A stretch of 64,000 nt of DNA from Curtobacterium sp. MCBD17_032 (lineage in GTDB: Bacteria; Actinomycetota; Actinomycetes; Actinomycetales; Microbacteriaceae): positions 434,001 to 498,000 of the forward strand of contig NZ_QKTO01000002.1 in the NCBI RefSeq assembly GCF_003234855.1, given 5' to 3'. How positions within the stretch are numbered: the stretch's first letter is position 1; each line of letters begins with the position of its first letter. Shown here one piece after another: positions 1 to 9,265 of the stretch. Made by a program: the position numbers and the translations under genes. The notes beneath the pieces were generated by a model. It was given only the letters and a program-made list of their open reading frames with translations. It did no database searches and was not told the origin of the DNA.

Positions 1-63
1 GGAGACCGGACGGGCATCCGACTCACCATCGCCGAGTTGAGGGTTCGAGTCCCTCCGGGGGTA
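1..63 (+). tRNA. Probable 3' part of a tRNA (class II-like), cut by window start
   Basis: Positions 39-55 form a perfect T-arm: stem GAGGG/CCCTC with the canonical loop TTCGAGT. It is followed by a seven-base acceptor strand (56-62) and an A at 63 that could be the discriminator. A six-pair stem 19-24/34-39 with a nine-base loop could be a long variable arm, as in Leu or Ser tRNAs. CCA is not encoded. The anticodon arm is not resolvable because the 5' half lies outside the window, so the amino acid is unknown. It could also be a chance T-arm look-alike. Confidence 0.35.
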
Positions 64-102
64 CGGAGACGGAGGACGCGCCGTACTCGTTACGCTGACC
101 AC

Positions 103-1425
103 GTGGTCGGGATCGGGAGCGCGCTGACGAACCTCCGGGACGCCCTCCGGCGCCCCGAGGCCCACGTCGAGGTCATCGACGGCGAGACCGTCCCCGTCGG
201 GATGCTCCTCGGCACGCTCGGCGCGCTGCTCCTCGACGCCGGCAGCTCGGTCACGGACGTCCGCTCCGCCCTCGAGAAGGCACGCGACGCAGCCGGGGTC
301 GGGAGTGGCCTCGCGATCGGGGTGCTGCCCGCGCTCGTCATCGTCAGCGAGACGGCGACGGGTGCCGCGACGATCGTCAACGCCGAGGGCATCGAGCTCT
401 CGTTCCGCCAGTCCGCCCGCGCGAACCGCCTGGTGCTCGGGCTCGAGCGCGGCGCGATCGCCCTCGCCGAGATCCCCGCGCGTGTCCGGAGCATCCGGCA
501 GGGGACGCGACCACCGGCCCCGCTGCCGTGGGTGCTCGGCAACGCCCTGACCTCCGCAGGGCTCGCCGTGGTGTTCCGGTGCCCGTGGTGGGCGGTCCTC
601 CTCGCGCTGGTGGTCGGGGCCCTCGTCGGGGTCATCGGCCTGCTGCTGCGGCGCTTCCGCGAGGCCGTCGCCGTCGTGCCGTTCCTCGCCGCGTTCTGCT
701 CGACCGCGGTCGTCGGGCTCGTCGCCGCCGGGACCGGGTTCGACCACGTGCCGCTCTACGCCGTGTGTGCACCGGTCGCGGTGTTCGTGCCCGGGGCTCT
801 CATCACGAACGCCCTGCTCGAGCTCACCGCCGCCGACATCGTCACCGGGTCGGCGCGGCTCATGCAGGGGCTCATCATGCTCGGCTTCATGGCCGCCGGG
901 ATCGCGGCGGGGAGCGCGGTGACCGGCCTCCGCATCGACCCGAGCTCCGCCGCACTCGTCGGCGAGGTCGCAGGCATCGGGACCGACCGCCCCGGCTGGG
1001 AGGCCGTCCCCGCCCTCTGGGTGTCGTGGGTCGCCGTGGTTGTCCTCGCGACCGGGATCAGCCTGGTCTTCGGCTCCGGGTGGCGCCTCACCGCGGCGTC
1101 GGTCCTCGTCATGGTCACCGCCTACGCCGTCGTGTCGTTGCTCACCCCGTTCAGCGGCAGCGTCGTCGCCACGGGCCTCGCCGCGGCCCTGCTGTTCGTG
1201 GCGATGCGTGTGCTGGAGCGGATCGTGCCGGTGGTGCCGGCGACCGTGTCGTTCCGGCCGGCGTTCCTGCTGCTCGTGCCCGGCACGGTCGGGCTGGTCG
1301 CGGTCGCGACGTTCGACGCCGCTGCGCTCGCGACGCCGCTCGCGACCTTCGTCAGCCTGTGCGTGGGGACGAAGATCGGCGGGCTGATCCCGGGGCTCTT
1401 CGCCCGGTCCGCGCCGACCCACTGA
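103..1425 (+). CDS. Threonine/serine exporter family (ThrE-like) membrane protein
   Basis: A protein of about 440 residues. The N-terminal part (LLDAGSSVTDVRSALEKA, then a hydrophilic stretch with SETATGAATIVNAEG) matches the cytoplasmic domain of ThrE/YjjP-type exporters. It is followed by about ten hydrophobic membrane segments. The family exports threonine and serine by proton motive force; substrate is inferred from family only. An upstream in-frame TTG at 37 lies inside the tRNA-like T-arm, so I take the GTG at 103 as start. A purine-rich GGAGGA at 71-76 is too far upstream to be a good ribosome site, so the start is not certain. Convergent with the membrane protein on the minus strand. 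Confidence 0.8.
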   Translation: MVGIGSALTNLRDALRRPEAHVEVIDGETVPVGMLLGTLGALLLDAGSSVTDVRSALEKARDAAGVGSGLAIGVLPALVIVSETATGAATIVNAEGIELSFRQSARANRLVLGLERGAIALAEIPARVRSIRQGTRPPAPLPWVLGNALTSAGLAVVFRCPWWAVLLALVVGALVGVIGLLLRRFREAVAVVPFLAAFCSTAVVGLVAAGTGFDHVPLYAVCAPVAVFVPGALITNALLELTAADIVTGSARLMQGLIMLGFMAAGIAAGSAVTGLRIDPSSAALVGEVAGIGTDRPGWEAVPALWVSWVAVVVLATGISLVFGSGWRLTAASVLVMVTAYAVVSLLTPFSGSVVATGLAAALLFVAMRVLERIVPVVPATVSFRPAFLLLVPGTVGLVAVATFDAAALATPLATFVSLCVGTKIGGLIPGLFARSAPTH

Positions 1426-1527
1426 CGGCCTGCCGACCGGCGGTCGACCTGCGCGGCGGGTGTCGGGCCTCCCGGCCGGTCGCCACCGCACGGCGTGACC
1501 GGCGACCGGTCGGGACGCCGGGACGCG
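1426..1527. other. Convergent intergenic gap with GGGCCTCCCG motif
   Basis: About 100 bases between two convergent genes. It contains CGGGCCTCCCGG near 1464-1475, a motif that recurs in many intergenic gaps of this window. No convincing ORF or long hairpin is seen. Confidence 0.5.
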
Positions 1528-3908
1528 TCAGCGGATCTTGGGCCAGAGGCGCACGCCTGCCGCGAGGACGACGACCACCGCGACGGCCGATGCCCAGGCG
1601 GCGACCGGGACGTGCGTCCCGGTCGGGCCCGAGTAGACCGCGGCTGCGAGCCCGACGGCGACGGCCGCGAGGGCGCCGTACCGCCGGCGGGACTCGGCTG
1701 CCAGGGCTGCCCCCGCGGACCCGCGGACCCGCGGAGCGGCAGGAGCGTCACGACGAGCGCGCCGAGACCACCGACGCACAGGGTGCTGGCGAACTCGGAC
1801 ACGAGCGATGCGGTGAACCCCGGACCGCTCGTCAGGCTGTGCACCACCCATCCGACGGCCGCGAGGACGAGCAGCGTCACCGAGCGCCAGGTCGCGCCCC
1901 GCGCACAGGCCGCGACACCGTTCCCGAGCCGCATGGCCGCGGTGTCGACGTCGGTACGGCCGACGGGCACGAGCAGCAGCCCGACGACGAGCGCGGGGGA
2001 GAGGTCCCCGGACCGAGTGAGGCCGCTCGCCACGACCGCCGCGAGCACGAGCCACGGGGACACGCGGAAGGTGACAGTGTGCCGGTTCACGCCTGCAGCC
2101 CACCGCGTCGCGAGCACGACGCCGGCGGTGAGCACGCCGACACCGGCCAGGACGGCGAGGGCGAGCCGGACGTAGCGTGCCTCGAGGGCGATGCCGCTGC
2201 CCACGAGGGTGGCCACCGCGGCGAGCGTCGTGCCGACGGCGAGGGAGACCCAGGTGGGCACCGCGTCGTCGCCGCGTCTGCGTTCCGACCTCGGGCGGTT
2301 GCGGCCCGTGAGCCGGGAGGCGGGGCGCGGCAGCCGCCCGCGGAGGGTCCCGGCGAGGACGCGGACCGGACCCGCCACGAGGAGGAGGAACGCCGCCGCG
2401 ACGCCGACCGCGATCACGAGGGTGCGCCAGGAGAACGAGGACTGGATCGTGGGCACGGCGTGGTCGTACGCGGTCGCGACCGTCCAGTCGCCCGCGGGTC
2501 CGGACCAGTCGGTCCGTCCACCCGTGCCGCCGTCGGAGCCGTGGCCGGGCGGCGCACCCGCCGCGGTGCCGCCCCGGCCGTCGCCCCGGCCGGACCCTGG
2601 TCCGGAGCCGGGGCGGGGCGACGAGTCCGTCGGCGTGCCGCTGTCGGAGGACGGGAGGCCCGCAGCCGGGGTCGACGAGGAGGCACCGCCGGCAGACGTC
2701 CCGTCCGCCGACGGCACGCCGGCGGACGAGCCGGTCACCCGGACCGGGACCGCGGTCGCCGCCCGGGAGGTGTTGCCCGCCGCGTCCTGCGCACCTGCGC
2801 TGATGCGGTGGACGCCACCACGCAGCACGTCGGCGACACGGCACGACCACGACCCCGTCACCGACACCTCCGACCGGCAGACGGCCACGTCGTCGACGTA
2901 GCCGGTCACGATGGTCCCGGCCTCGGCTGTACCGGCGATGACCAGCGCACGCGCGTCGACCCGCGATGACGCCGACGGGCGGGTGACACGAGGCGCGGCC
3001 GGAGCGGTCCGGTCGATCGTGATGCTCCTCGGCGGCGAGACCGCGCTCCGGAGGTCGGAGCGGTAGCCGTCCGCCGTGCTGGCGGTCTGGGTGGCCGTGA
3101 CGGTGGTCGTCCCGTCGGCGGGCGCTCCGGGCCCGACCCGCCAGGAGACGTGCCAGGTACCCGCCGGACCCACGGTCGCGGTGCGGACCGCCGAGCTGCC
3201 GGCACGGCTGACCGTCACGGTCGCGCCGGCCAGCCCGGTCCCGGCGACGGCGCCGGTGGTCGGTCGCCGGGTGGTGACCACGGGCGGGACGACCACGTCC
3301 GACGGAGCGGCGTCGGCGCTCGGCAGGGAGGACGTCGTCGTGTCCAGGACGGTGAAGACCTGTGCCGGTCCCGAGTGCACGGTCCCAACGCACGACCAGG
3401 AGCCGTCGGCCCGCGTTGTCGCACGGCAGATCGTGGCGGAGGGGACGGCGGGGTCGGCGACACGGACGGCGTGGCCGGGGGAGGCGCGGCCCGAGAACCG
3501 GGCGAGGTCGGTCGTGAGGTCACCGGGGTCGACGATGGTCGGGGCCGTCGGGGTGTCACTCGACGGGGGAGCGACCGGTGTCCGGGTCGGCGACGGGCTC
3601 GGCGCGGGTGCCGGGACCGGGTTCGAGAAGACGGGTGGCCCGGTCGGGGGCGCGGTCGTGTCGGCACCGGGCAGGGTCGGCGGCGCGGCGACGGCCGGGA
3701 CGGCGTCCGACGGGGCGGCGACCGCCGGGACGGCGTCGACCGGGAACAGGACGAGGGGGGCCAGGACGAGACCGGTGACGGCGACCACCAGGCGGGCGAC
3801 CGTGCCACGCACCGCCGTCCGTCCCCGCGCCCGCGGCGGGTCGTCGCCGGACGTCCCCCGCGTGCTCCGGTGTGCCACGTCGCCCCCTGCCGTGTCCATC
3901 CCCTCCAT
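1528..3908 (-). pseudogene. Secreted Ig-like domain/polytopic membrane protein, frame broken at an 8-bp triplet repeat
   Basis: N-terminal signal sequence (RLVVAVTGLVLAPLVLFP...AVAA), a Pro/Thr-rich stretch, three bacterial Ig-like repeats (each with the pattern GT/GR.A..G..V and a CR or W-S-C core), a Gly/Ser/Pro-rich linker, then seven to nine membrane helices. After LLPLRGSAG the frame shifts. The frame in use runs on as a Pro/Ser/Arg-rich tail into the opposite-strand exporter, ending only at 1122, whereas the frame one step away continues as two clean membrane helices and stops after RLWPKIR at 1528. The shift point is three perfect copies of an 8-bp unit at 1712-1735; removing one copy joins the two halves exactly. 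Start is one of several (ATG at 3908 or 3899, or a GTG near 3881). Function unknown; surface exposure is inferred. It could be a decayed gene, an assembly error or a phase-variable gene. Confidence 0.7.
1712..1735. repeat. Three perfect tandem copies of 8-bp unit CCCGCGGA
   Basis: Copies at 1712-1719, 1720-1727 and 1728-1735, inside the minus-strand Ig-like membrane protein gene. An 8-bp unit changes reading frame with each gain or loss. Two copies (or five) would give an open frame into the last two membrane helices; three copies do not. Confidence 0.9.
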
Positions 3909-4070
3909 CCCACGTGATCCGACGGCCTGGGTCAACACCCCCCGCGGGCGTGCCGGCCGGTTCCGCGCGCATCACCGGCGGAACCGGACGTGTCCCGCGA
4001 GCGGGGTGGGCGGCACTCGGGAATCGGCCGTGAAGATCCGTCCCCGACGAAGGCGGTCCGGCCTGCTCGG

Positions 4071-4076
4071 TAAGAT
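4071..4076 (+). promoter_or_regulatory. Putative -10 (TAAGAT) for lemA
   Basis: TANNNT hexamer 83 bases before the lemA ATG. It would give a leader of about 75 bases that holds the ribosome site near 4143-4150. No good -35 is seen. Confidence 0.35.
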
Positions 4077-4158
4077 CGTCGAGGACCGCCCTGGTCCACC
4101 CGACGGACCCGAGTGGTCCGGCACGACCGCGGCCCGACGCGCAGAGGAGCACGACCGA

Positions 4159-4740
4159 ATGGACACCGGACTCATCACGACGCTCATCGTGGTCGGCGTG
4201 GTGGTCGTCGTCCTCGTGGTGATCGGGATCTGGCTCTGGGTCAGTCACAAGTCGCTCGTCGCGCTCCAGGGACGGGTCGACAGCGCCTGGTCGGAGATCG
4301 CCGAGCACCTGCAGCAGCGAGCCGAACTGATCCCCACGATCGTCGACACCGTCCGTGGGTACGCCTCGCACGAGCAGTCCGTCTTCTCCGCGGTCACCAC
4401 GGCCCGCTCCGAGACGCTCGCCGCCGGGGACGCCGTCGCGGCGTCGACGGCCGAAGGGCACATGCAGAAGGCGCTGAAGAGCGTGTTCGCCGTGGCCGAG
4501 CATTACCCGCAGCTCCAGTCGAGCCAGGCGTTCCTCGAGCTCCAGTCGCAGCTCGTCGCCACCGAGGACAAGATCCAGTCCGCGCGCCGGCACTACAACG
4601 GCGGCGTCCGTGAACTCAACACCAAGGTGAAGTCGTTCCCGACCTCCACCTTCGCGAAGCGCCGCGGAGTCGGTCCCGCACCGTTCTTCGAGACGGCGGA
4701 GCCGGCCGCCATCGCGGAACCGCCGCGCGTCCAGTTCTAG
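4159..4740 (+). CDS. lemA: LemA family protein
   Basis: 193 residues. One N-terminal membrane helix (about residues 5-28) is followed by the LemA helical domain with recognisable family stretches: LQGRVDSAWSEIAEHLQQR, ELIPTIVDTVRGYASHE, TARSETLAA, and the C-terminal ARRHYNGGVRELNTKVKSFP. LemA proteins are small membrane-anchored helical-bundle proteins of unclear role. The ATG at 4159 is preceded by GAGGAG at 4144-4149. The frame is open far upstream, but that part is antisense to the neighbouring gene. The stop overlaps the stop of the convergent YcaQ-like gene. Confidence 0.93.
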   Translation: MDTGLITTLIVVGVVVVVLVVIGIWLWVSHKSLVALQGRVDSAWSEIAEHLQQRAELIPTIVDTVRGYASHEQSVFSAVTTARSETLAAGDAVAASTAEGHMQKALKSVFAVAEHYPQLQSSQAFLELQSQLVATEDKIQSARRHYNGGVRELNTKVKSFPTSTFAKRRGVGPAPFFETAEPAAIAEPPRVQF

Positions 4741-5972
4741 GCGGTCCCGCTCGTCGGGTCGCCCGGCAGCGGTCGGACGCCCAGTGCGCCGGCGAGGGCC
4801 GCGGCAGCCGTTCCACGATCGGTGACCTCGACGTCCCCGAGCCCCTGCCACGCGGCCGTCCGACGGAGCAGCGCGGCCAGCCGCTCGACGTCCACGACCG
4901 CCCCCGGCTCGTGCCACGCGGTCCGCACGTGCAGCACCCCGCGCTGCCGGTCGCTCTTGAGGTCGACCCGTCCCACCAGGGCGTCGTCCTGCAACACCGG
5001 GAGCACGTAGTAGCCGAACACCCGCTTCGGAGCCGGCGTGTAGATCTCGATCCGGTAGTGGAAGCCGAACACCCGCTCCGCGCGCGGTCGGAACCAGACG
5101 ACCGGGTCGAACGGGCTGAGCACGGCGTCTGAGTCGATCCGTCGGGGCACGCGAGCGTCGACGTGCATCCACGCGCGGTCCTTCCAGCCCGCCACCGACA
5201 CCGGGACGAGCTCGCCGGCGTCCTCGAGGTCGGCGATCGCCGCCGCGGTGTCGTCGGAGCGCAACCGGTGGTGGTCCGCCAGGTCCGCCCGGGTGCCGAC
5301 GCCCACCGCCCGGGCCGATCGTCGGACGAGCTCCCGGACGGCGTCGGGCCGGTCCGGGGCGGCCGCGAAGAACCCGGTCGGCAACACCTGGTCGGGGAGG
5401 GCGTACACCCGCTCGAAGCCGGCCCGGCCCGCGCTGACGACGTCGCCCCACCGGAAGAGCTGTTCCAGCCCGTGCTTGACGTCGCTCCATCCCCACCACG
5501 GACCCCGGCGGACGTTCGACTCGTGCTCGACGGCGCTCGCCGGCAGCGGCCCCTCCGCCGCGAGCAGCGCGAGGAGCTCACCGCGCACGCGTGCGGTCCG
5601 TTCGAGCCCGGCCGCGCGGTTCGGTCGCGTCGTGTCGCGCTCCCGGTACGCGTCCATCCGCCAGCGGAAGAGGCGGAGGTCGTCACGCGGGACGAACGCC
5701 GCCTCGTGCGCCCAGTACTCCAGCCACGGGCTGCGCTGGGTGAGCGTGATGCGGTCGAGGGCTGCCTTGTCGTACGCGCCGAGGCGGGCGAACAGGGGCA
5801 GGTAGTGGCTCCGCTCGAAGACGTTGACCGAGTCGATCTGCAACAGACCGAGGCGTGCCGCGGTGGCGGACACAGCCCGCGCCGTGACGGCGTCGGGTCG
5901 AGGGCGTCCGAACCCCTGGGCGGCCAGGGCCACCCGTCGGGCCTCGGCGGCGGAGAGCGTGGTCCTGACCAT
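4737..5972 (-). CDS. Winged-helix DNA glycosylase of the YcaQ/AlkX (HTH_42) family
   Basis: 411 residues, normal for the family. The stretch LLQIDSVNVFERSHYLPLFARLG holds the QxD motif (Q45-I-D47) that in E. coli YcaQ is catalytic for unhooking interstrand crosslinks and alkylated bases. Further conserved parts are EYWAHEAAFVP and FDPVVWFRPR...FGFHYRIEIYTP. Predicted cytoplasmic DNA repair enzyme. The ATG at 5972 follows TAGCGT by six bases, so the transcript is probably leaderless. Its stop lies inside the lemA stop region, so the two convergent genes have no spacer and no obvious terminator. Confidence 0.9.
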   Translation of the reverse strand: MVRTTLSAAEARRVALAAQGFGRPRPDAVTARAVSATAARLGLLQIDSVNVFERSHYLPLFARLGAYDKAALDRITLTQRSPWLEYWAHEAAFVPRDDLRLFRWRMDAYRERDTTRPNRAAGLERTARVRGELLALLAAEGPLPASAVEHESNVRRGPWWGWSDVKHGLEQLFRWGDVVSAGRAGFERVYALPDQVLPTGFFAAAPDRPDAVRELVRRSARAVGVGTRADLADHHRLRSDDTAAAIADLEDAGELVPVSVAGWKDRAWMHVDARVPRRIDSDAVLSPFDPVVWFRPRAERVFGFHYRIEIYTPAPKRVFGYYVLPVLQDDALVGRVDLKSDRQRGVLHVRTAWHEPGAVVDVERLAALLRRTAAWQGLGDVEVTDRGTAAAALAGALGVRPLPGDPTSGTA

Positions 5973-5978
5973 GGGGGA

Positions 5979-5984
5979 ACGCTA
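5979..5984 (-). promoter_or_regulatory. -10 TAGCGT, leaderless start of ycaQ-like gene
   Basis: Hexamer ends six bases before the ATG at 5972; no ribosome site lies between. Confidence 0.6.
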
Positions 5985-6054
5985 CCGAGCGGGCCCGACA
6001 CCGCGTGCTGGCCCGACGCGTGCCGCCTCCGGTACCCGTGCGGCATGCCGTGGA

Positions 6055-6060
6055 TACAGT
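6055..6060 (+). promoter_or_regulatory. -10 TACAGT, leaderless start of AI-2E-type permease
   Basis: Hexamer followed by six bases and the ATG at 6067. Confidence 0.6.
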
Positions 6061-6066
6061 GAGCGC

Positions 6067-7323
6067 ATGGCTTGGGTCAAGAAGACACACCCCGACCCCG
6101 TGGTCGAGGAATCGGTGCCGATCGGCATGCGGATCGCCGGAGCGTTCTCATGGCGGGTGCTCGTCATCGCCGGTGTCATCGCGCTCTTCGTGTGGCTGAT
6201 GACCGTGTTCAGCGACATCCTCGTCCCCTTCCTCGTCGGCATCGTGATCTCCGCGCTGCTCGTGCCGATCTCGAACTGGCTGCAGCGTCACCGTGTGCCG
6301 AAGTGGCTCGCCGTCATCCTCAGTCTGCTCGGCGGGCTCGCCGCGGTGGCAGGGCTGCTCTGGCTCGTCATCGACCAGATCATCGCGTCGTACCCCTCGC
6401 TCCGGGACCGCACGGTGTCGCAGTTCGGCAACGTGCGGGAGTTCGTGCTGAACTCCGGGTTCGGGATCTCACAGGCAGACGTCGACAACTGGATCAAGGA
6501 GGCGACGACCTGGGTGCAGGACAACACCGGGACGATCCTGTCCGGTGTCGCCACTGCCGGGTCGAGCGCCACGCACGTGTTCGAGGCGCTCTTCATCATC
6601 CTCTTCACCACGATCTTCCTGCTCATCGACGGCAAGAACGTCTGGCGCTGGACCGTGCGGCTCTTCCCGCGCAAGGCCCGGGCCACCGTCGACGGTGCGG
6701 GTGTCGCGGGGTGGATCACCCTGACGAGCTTCATCCGCGTGCAGATCTTCGTGGCGTTCGTCGACGCGGTGGGCATCGGTCTCGGTGCGTTCATCGTCGG
6801 ACTGTTCTTCGGGGGCATGCCGCTCGTCATCCCGATCGCCGCGATCGTGTTCCTCGGTGCCTTCATCCCCGTCGTCGGTGCGATCGTCACGGGCTTTCTG
6901 GCGGTCTTCGTCGCCCTCATCTTCAACGGCCCGCTCGCCGCGGTCCTGGTGCTCGGCGTCGTCCTGCTCGTCCAGCAGATCGAGGGCCACATCCTGCAGC
7001 CGCTCGTGATGGGCAACGCCGTCAAGGTGCACCCCCTCGCGGTCGTGCTCGGCGTGACGGCCGCGTCCGGTCTCGCCGGCATCGCCGGGGCGTTCTTCGC
7101 GGTCCCCCTCATCGCGACGCTCAACGCGATGGTCACGACGATCGCGAGCGGCCGCTGGCGCGGGCTCGACTCCGAACACGTCCGCGAGGCCACCCCGAAG
7201 CGCGGCCAACACGGCCGCATCCAGCTCCTCCGGCGGCGCCGTCACCAGGTCGGCGACGACGTGCCGGCCCCGGGCAGTGACGACCAGCCCGCGGCCGAAC
7301 CGGGGACCGCCAGCACCAACTGA
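6067..7323 (+). CDS. AI-2E family transporter (PF01594-type permease)
   Basis: 418 residues with about eight membrane helices. Family-typical segments are FLVGIVISALLVPISNWLQR near the N-terminus, PLVIPIAAIVFLGAFIPVVG and VQQIEGHILQPLVMGNAVKVHPLAVVLGV in the C-terminal half. Residues 350-418 are a charged cytoplasmic tail. The family includes the E. coli autoinducer-2 exporter TqsA and Na+/H+ antiporters; the substrate here cannot be told from sequence. The ATG at 6067 was chosen over upstream in-frame codons because it follows TACAGT by six bases and starts directly before the conserved N-terminus. Confidence 0.88.
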   Translation: MAWVKKTHPDPVVEESVPIGMRIAGAFSWRVLVIAGVIALFVWLMTVFSDILVPFLVGIVISALLVPISNWLQRHRVPKWLAVILSLLGGLAAVAGLLWLVIDQIIASYPSLRDRTVSQFGNVREFVLNSGFGISQADVDNWIKEATTWVQDNTGTILSGVATAGSSATHVFEALFIILFTTIFLLIDGKNVWRWTVRLFPRKARATVDGAGVAGWITLTSFIRVQIFVAFVDAVGIGLGAFIVGLFFGGMPLVIPIAAIVFLGAFIPVVGAIVTGFLAVFVALIFNGPLAAVLVLGVVLLVQQIEGHILQPLVMGNAVKVHPLAVVLGVTAASGLAGIAGAFFAVPLIATLNAMVTTIASGRWRGLDSEHVREATPKRGQHGRIQLLRRRRHQVGDDVPAPGSDDQPAAEPGTASTN

Positions 7324-7369
7324 GCGTCACGTGGCACGCGACCGCTCCGCGACCGACGATGATGGGACC

Positions 7370-8614
7370 GTGACCGACACGACTGCATCCCCGATCCCGA
7401 CGCTCGCCGACATCGAGGCCGCGCGCGAGACGATCGCCGGGGTCGCGCGCGTGACCCCGATGGAGACGTCGAAGTTCCTCGAGGGACTGCTCGGGTCGCC
7501 CGTGCACCTGAAGTGCGAGAACCTGCAGCGCACCGGCGCCTACAAGGTGCGCGGCGCCTACAACCGGCTGTCCACGCTGTCGTCCGAGCAGCGGGAGGCC
7601 GGTGTCGTCGCCGCCAGCGCCGGCAACCACGCGCAGGGGGTGGCGTTCGCCGCGCGCGAGCTCGGCATCCCGGCGACGATCTTCACCCCGGTCGGCGTCG
7701 CCCTGCCGAAGCTGCAGGCCACCCGCCGGTACGGCGCCGACGTCGTGCTGCGCGGACACTCGGTGGAGGAGGCGCTCTCGGCCGCCAAGGACTTCGCCAT
7801 CCGGACCGGAGCGGTGTTCATCCCGCCGTTCGACCACCCCGCGGTGATCGCCGGGCAGGGCACGGTCGGTCTCGAGATCGTCGACCAGGTCCCCGACGTC
7901 GACACGGTCGTCGTCCCGATCGGTGGCGGCGGTGTCATCTCCGGGATCGCGATCGCGGTCAAGGGCATGGCCGAGCGACTGGACCGCGAGATCCGGGTGA
8001 TCGGCGTGCAGGCGGAGAACGCGGCGGCCTACCCGTCGTCGATCGAGGCCGGCGAGCCCGTCACGATCGCGACGAGTCCGACGATCGCCGACGGCATCGC
8101 GGTCGCGCGGCCGGGCGACATGAACTTCCCGATCATCCGCGACCTGGTCGACGAGATCGTGACCGTGTCCGACGACGACGTCGCCCGGGCACTCCTCGTG
8201 CTGCTCGAGCGGGCGAAACTCGTGGTCGAGGCCGCCGGCGCAGTCGGCGTCGCGGCGATCATGGCGGGCGCGGTGCACGACACCGGTCGGACCGTGGTGC
8301 TCCTCAGCGGCGGGAACATCGACCCGCTCATGATGGAGCGGATCATCACCCGTGGTCTCGTCGCGGCGTCCCGGTACATCGGGATCCGGATCATGCTGCC
8401 GGACCGCCCGGGTCAGCTCGCCCGCGTCTCACAGATCATCTCGGACGCCGGCGCGAACGTCGTCGAGGTCCTGCACACCCGCCACGGCCAGGGCGTCGTG
8501 ATCAGCGAGGTCGCGCTCGACCTGTCCATCGAGGCACGCGGGCCGGAGCACGCCGACGAGGTCATGGCCCGTCTGCAGGAGGCCGGCTTCCGCCCGGAGC
8601 AGCTCACGCACTGA
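7370..8614 (+). CDS. ilvA: Threonine ammonia-lyase (threonine dehydratase)
   Basis: 414 residues, PLP fold type II. The PLP lysine is K59 in TGAYKVRGAYN; SAGNHAQG and the phosphate-binding GGGGVISG follow. About residues 335-410 form an ACT domain (IRIMLPDRPGQLARVSQIISDAGANVVEV). The enzyme converts threonine to 2-oxobutyrate and ammonia, the first step towards isoleucine. The single ACT domain and 400-residue length match the shorter actinobacterial/catabolic-type enzyme rather than the 510-residue E. coli IlvA. The GTG at 7370 fits the family N-terminus; a degenerate GATGAT lies six bases upstream. It starts 47 bases after the permease stop. Confidence 0.93.
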   Translation: MTDTTASPIPTLADIEAARETIAGVARVTPMETSKFLEGLLGSPVHLKCENLQRTGAYKVRGAYNRLSTLSSEQREAGVVAASAGNHAQGVAFAARELGIPATIFTPVGVALPKLQATRRYGADVVLRGHSVEEALSAAKDFAIRTGAVFIPPFDHPAVIAGQGTVGLEIVDQVPDVDTVVVPIGGGGVISGIAIAVKGMAERLDREIRVIGVQAENAAAYPSSIEAGEPVTIATSPTIADGIAVARPGDMNFPIIRDLVDEIVTVSDDDVARALLVLLERAKLVVEAAGAVGVAAIMAGAVHDTGRTVVLLSGGNIDPLMMERIITRGLVAASRYIGIRIMLPDRPGQLARVSQIISDAGANVVEVLHTRHGQGVVISEVALDLSIEARGPEHADEVMARLQEAGFRPEQLTH

Positions 8615-8731
8615 CCCACGCTCGTCGCGGACGGGCCGAGGCGTCAGCGGGACGCACGGATCGTGTGCCGGGGCGTCAGCGCTCCGTGAGGAACGGCGCC
8701 GGGCGGTGCCGGCGGGGCGACGCTGGTCGGC

Positions 8732-9265
8732 ATGACCCTCACCGCGATCCTCCCGTCGCTCCGCGCCTCCGTCCCCGACCCGCTCGACGCGACCGCCTGG
8801 CCCGTGCACACCGAACCGACGATCGACGACGTGCGTGTCCGTGCCGTGTCGATGGCGCGTCTCGCCGACGTCGCGGGCACCCCGTGCGTGCACACGGCCG
8901 AGGAGGCGCCGCCCCGCTACCGACCGCGCGACTGGACCCCACGCGGGATGAGCGTGGCGGTCGCGGCGGTGACCGGGGTGACCCGGACCGGTGACGGACT
9001 CGTGCTCGACCTCGACGCGGTGCTGCCGGCGTGCGCGGTCCTCGACGAGGCGCGGCTCATCGGCCGTCGGACCACCGCGCCCCGGTCGACGGCCGTCGTC
9101 GCTGCCGCCGACGGTGCCGTGCTCGTCGTGCCGGCCGACGTCGCCGTCGGGGACCTGGTCTGCTTCCCGTGCCGACGTGCGCTCACCCACCGTGAGGTCA
9201 CCGCGGTCGTGCCCGCCGCGGCCCTGCCCACCGCCGCGGTACCCGTCGCGGACCGGTCCCGGTGA
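8732..9265 (+). CDS. Hypothetical protein, 177 residues
   Basis: Not recognised. A soluble-looking, Ala/Val/Arg-rich protein with no signal peptide or clear membrane helix. The middle (TPRGMSVAVAAVTGVTRTGDGLVLDLDAVLPACAVLD) and the end look like alternating beta strands. The ATG at 8732 lies after GCTGGTCGG. The stop overlaps the GTG of the next gene (GTGA), so the two are probably co-translated. High third-position GC and a defined start support a real gene. Confidence 0.6.
   Translation: MTLTAILPSLRASVPDPLDATAWPVHTEPTIDDVRVRAVSMARLADVAGTPCVHTAEEAPPRYRPRDWTPRGMSVAVAAVTGVTRTGDGLVLDLDAVLPACAVLDEARLIGRRTTAPRSTAVVAAADGAVLVVPADVAVGDLVCFPCRRALTHREVTAVVPAAALPTAAVPVADRSR

Noticed and set aside
1-63. 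Selenocysteine tRNA or tmRNA 3' end
   Set aside because: The acceptor strand and T-arm do not match a tmRNA end, and an anticodon cannot be seen, so no special identity is claimed.
1122-1711. C-terminal tail of the Ig-like membrane protein as a genuine domain
   Set aside because: The tail reads antisense through the ThrE-like gene and has no hydrophobic segments, while the alternate frame gives two clean helices.
3076-4158. N-terminal extension of lemA by about 360 residues
   Set aside because: It is antisense to the Ig-like gene and low-complexity; the ATG at 4159 with GAGGAG starts the membrane helix of LemA.
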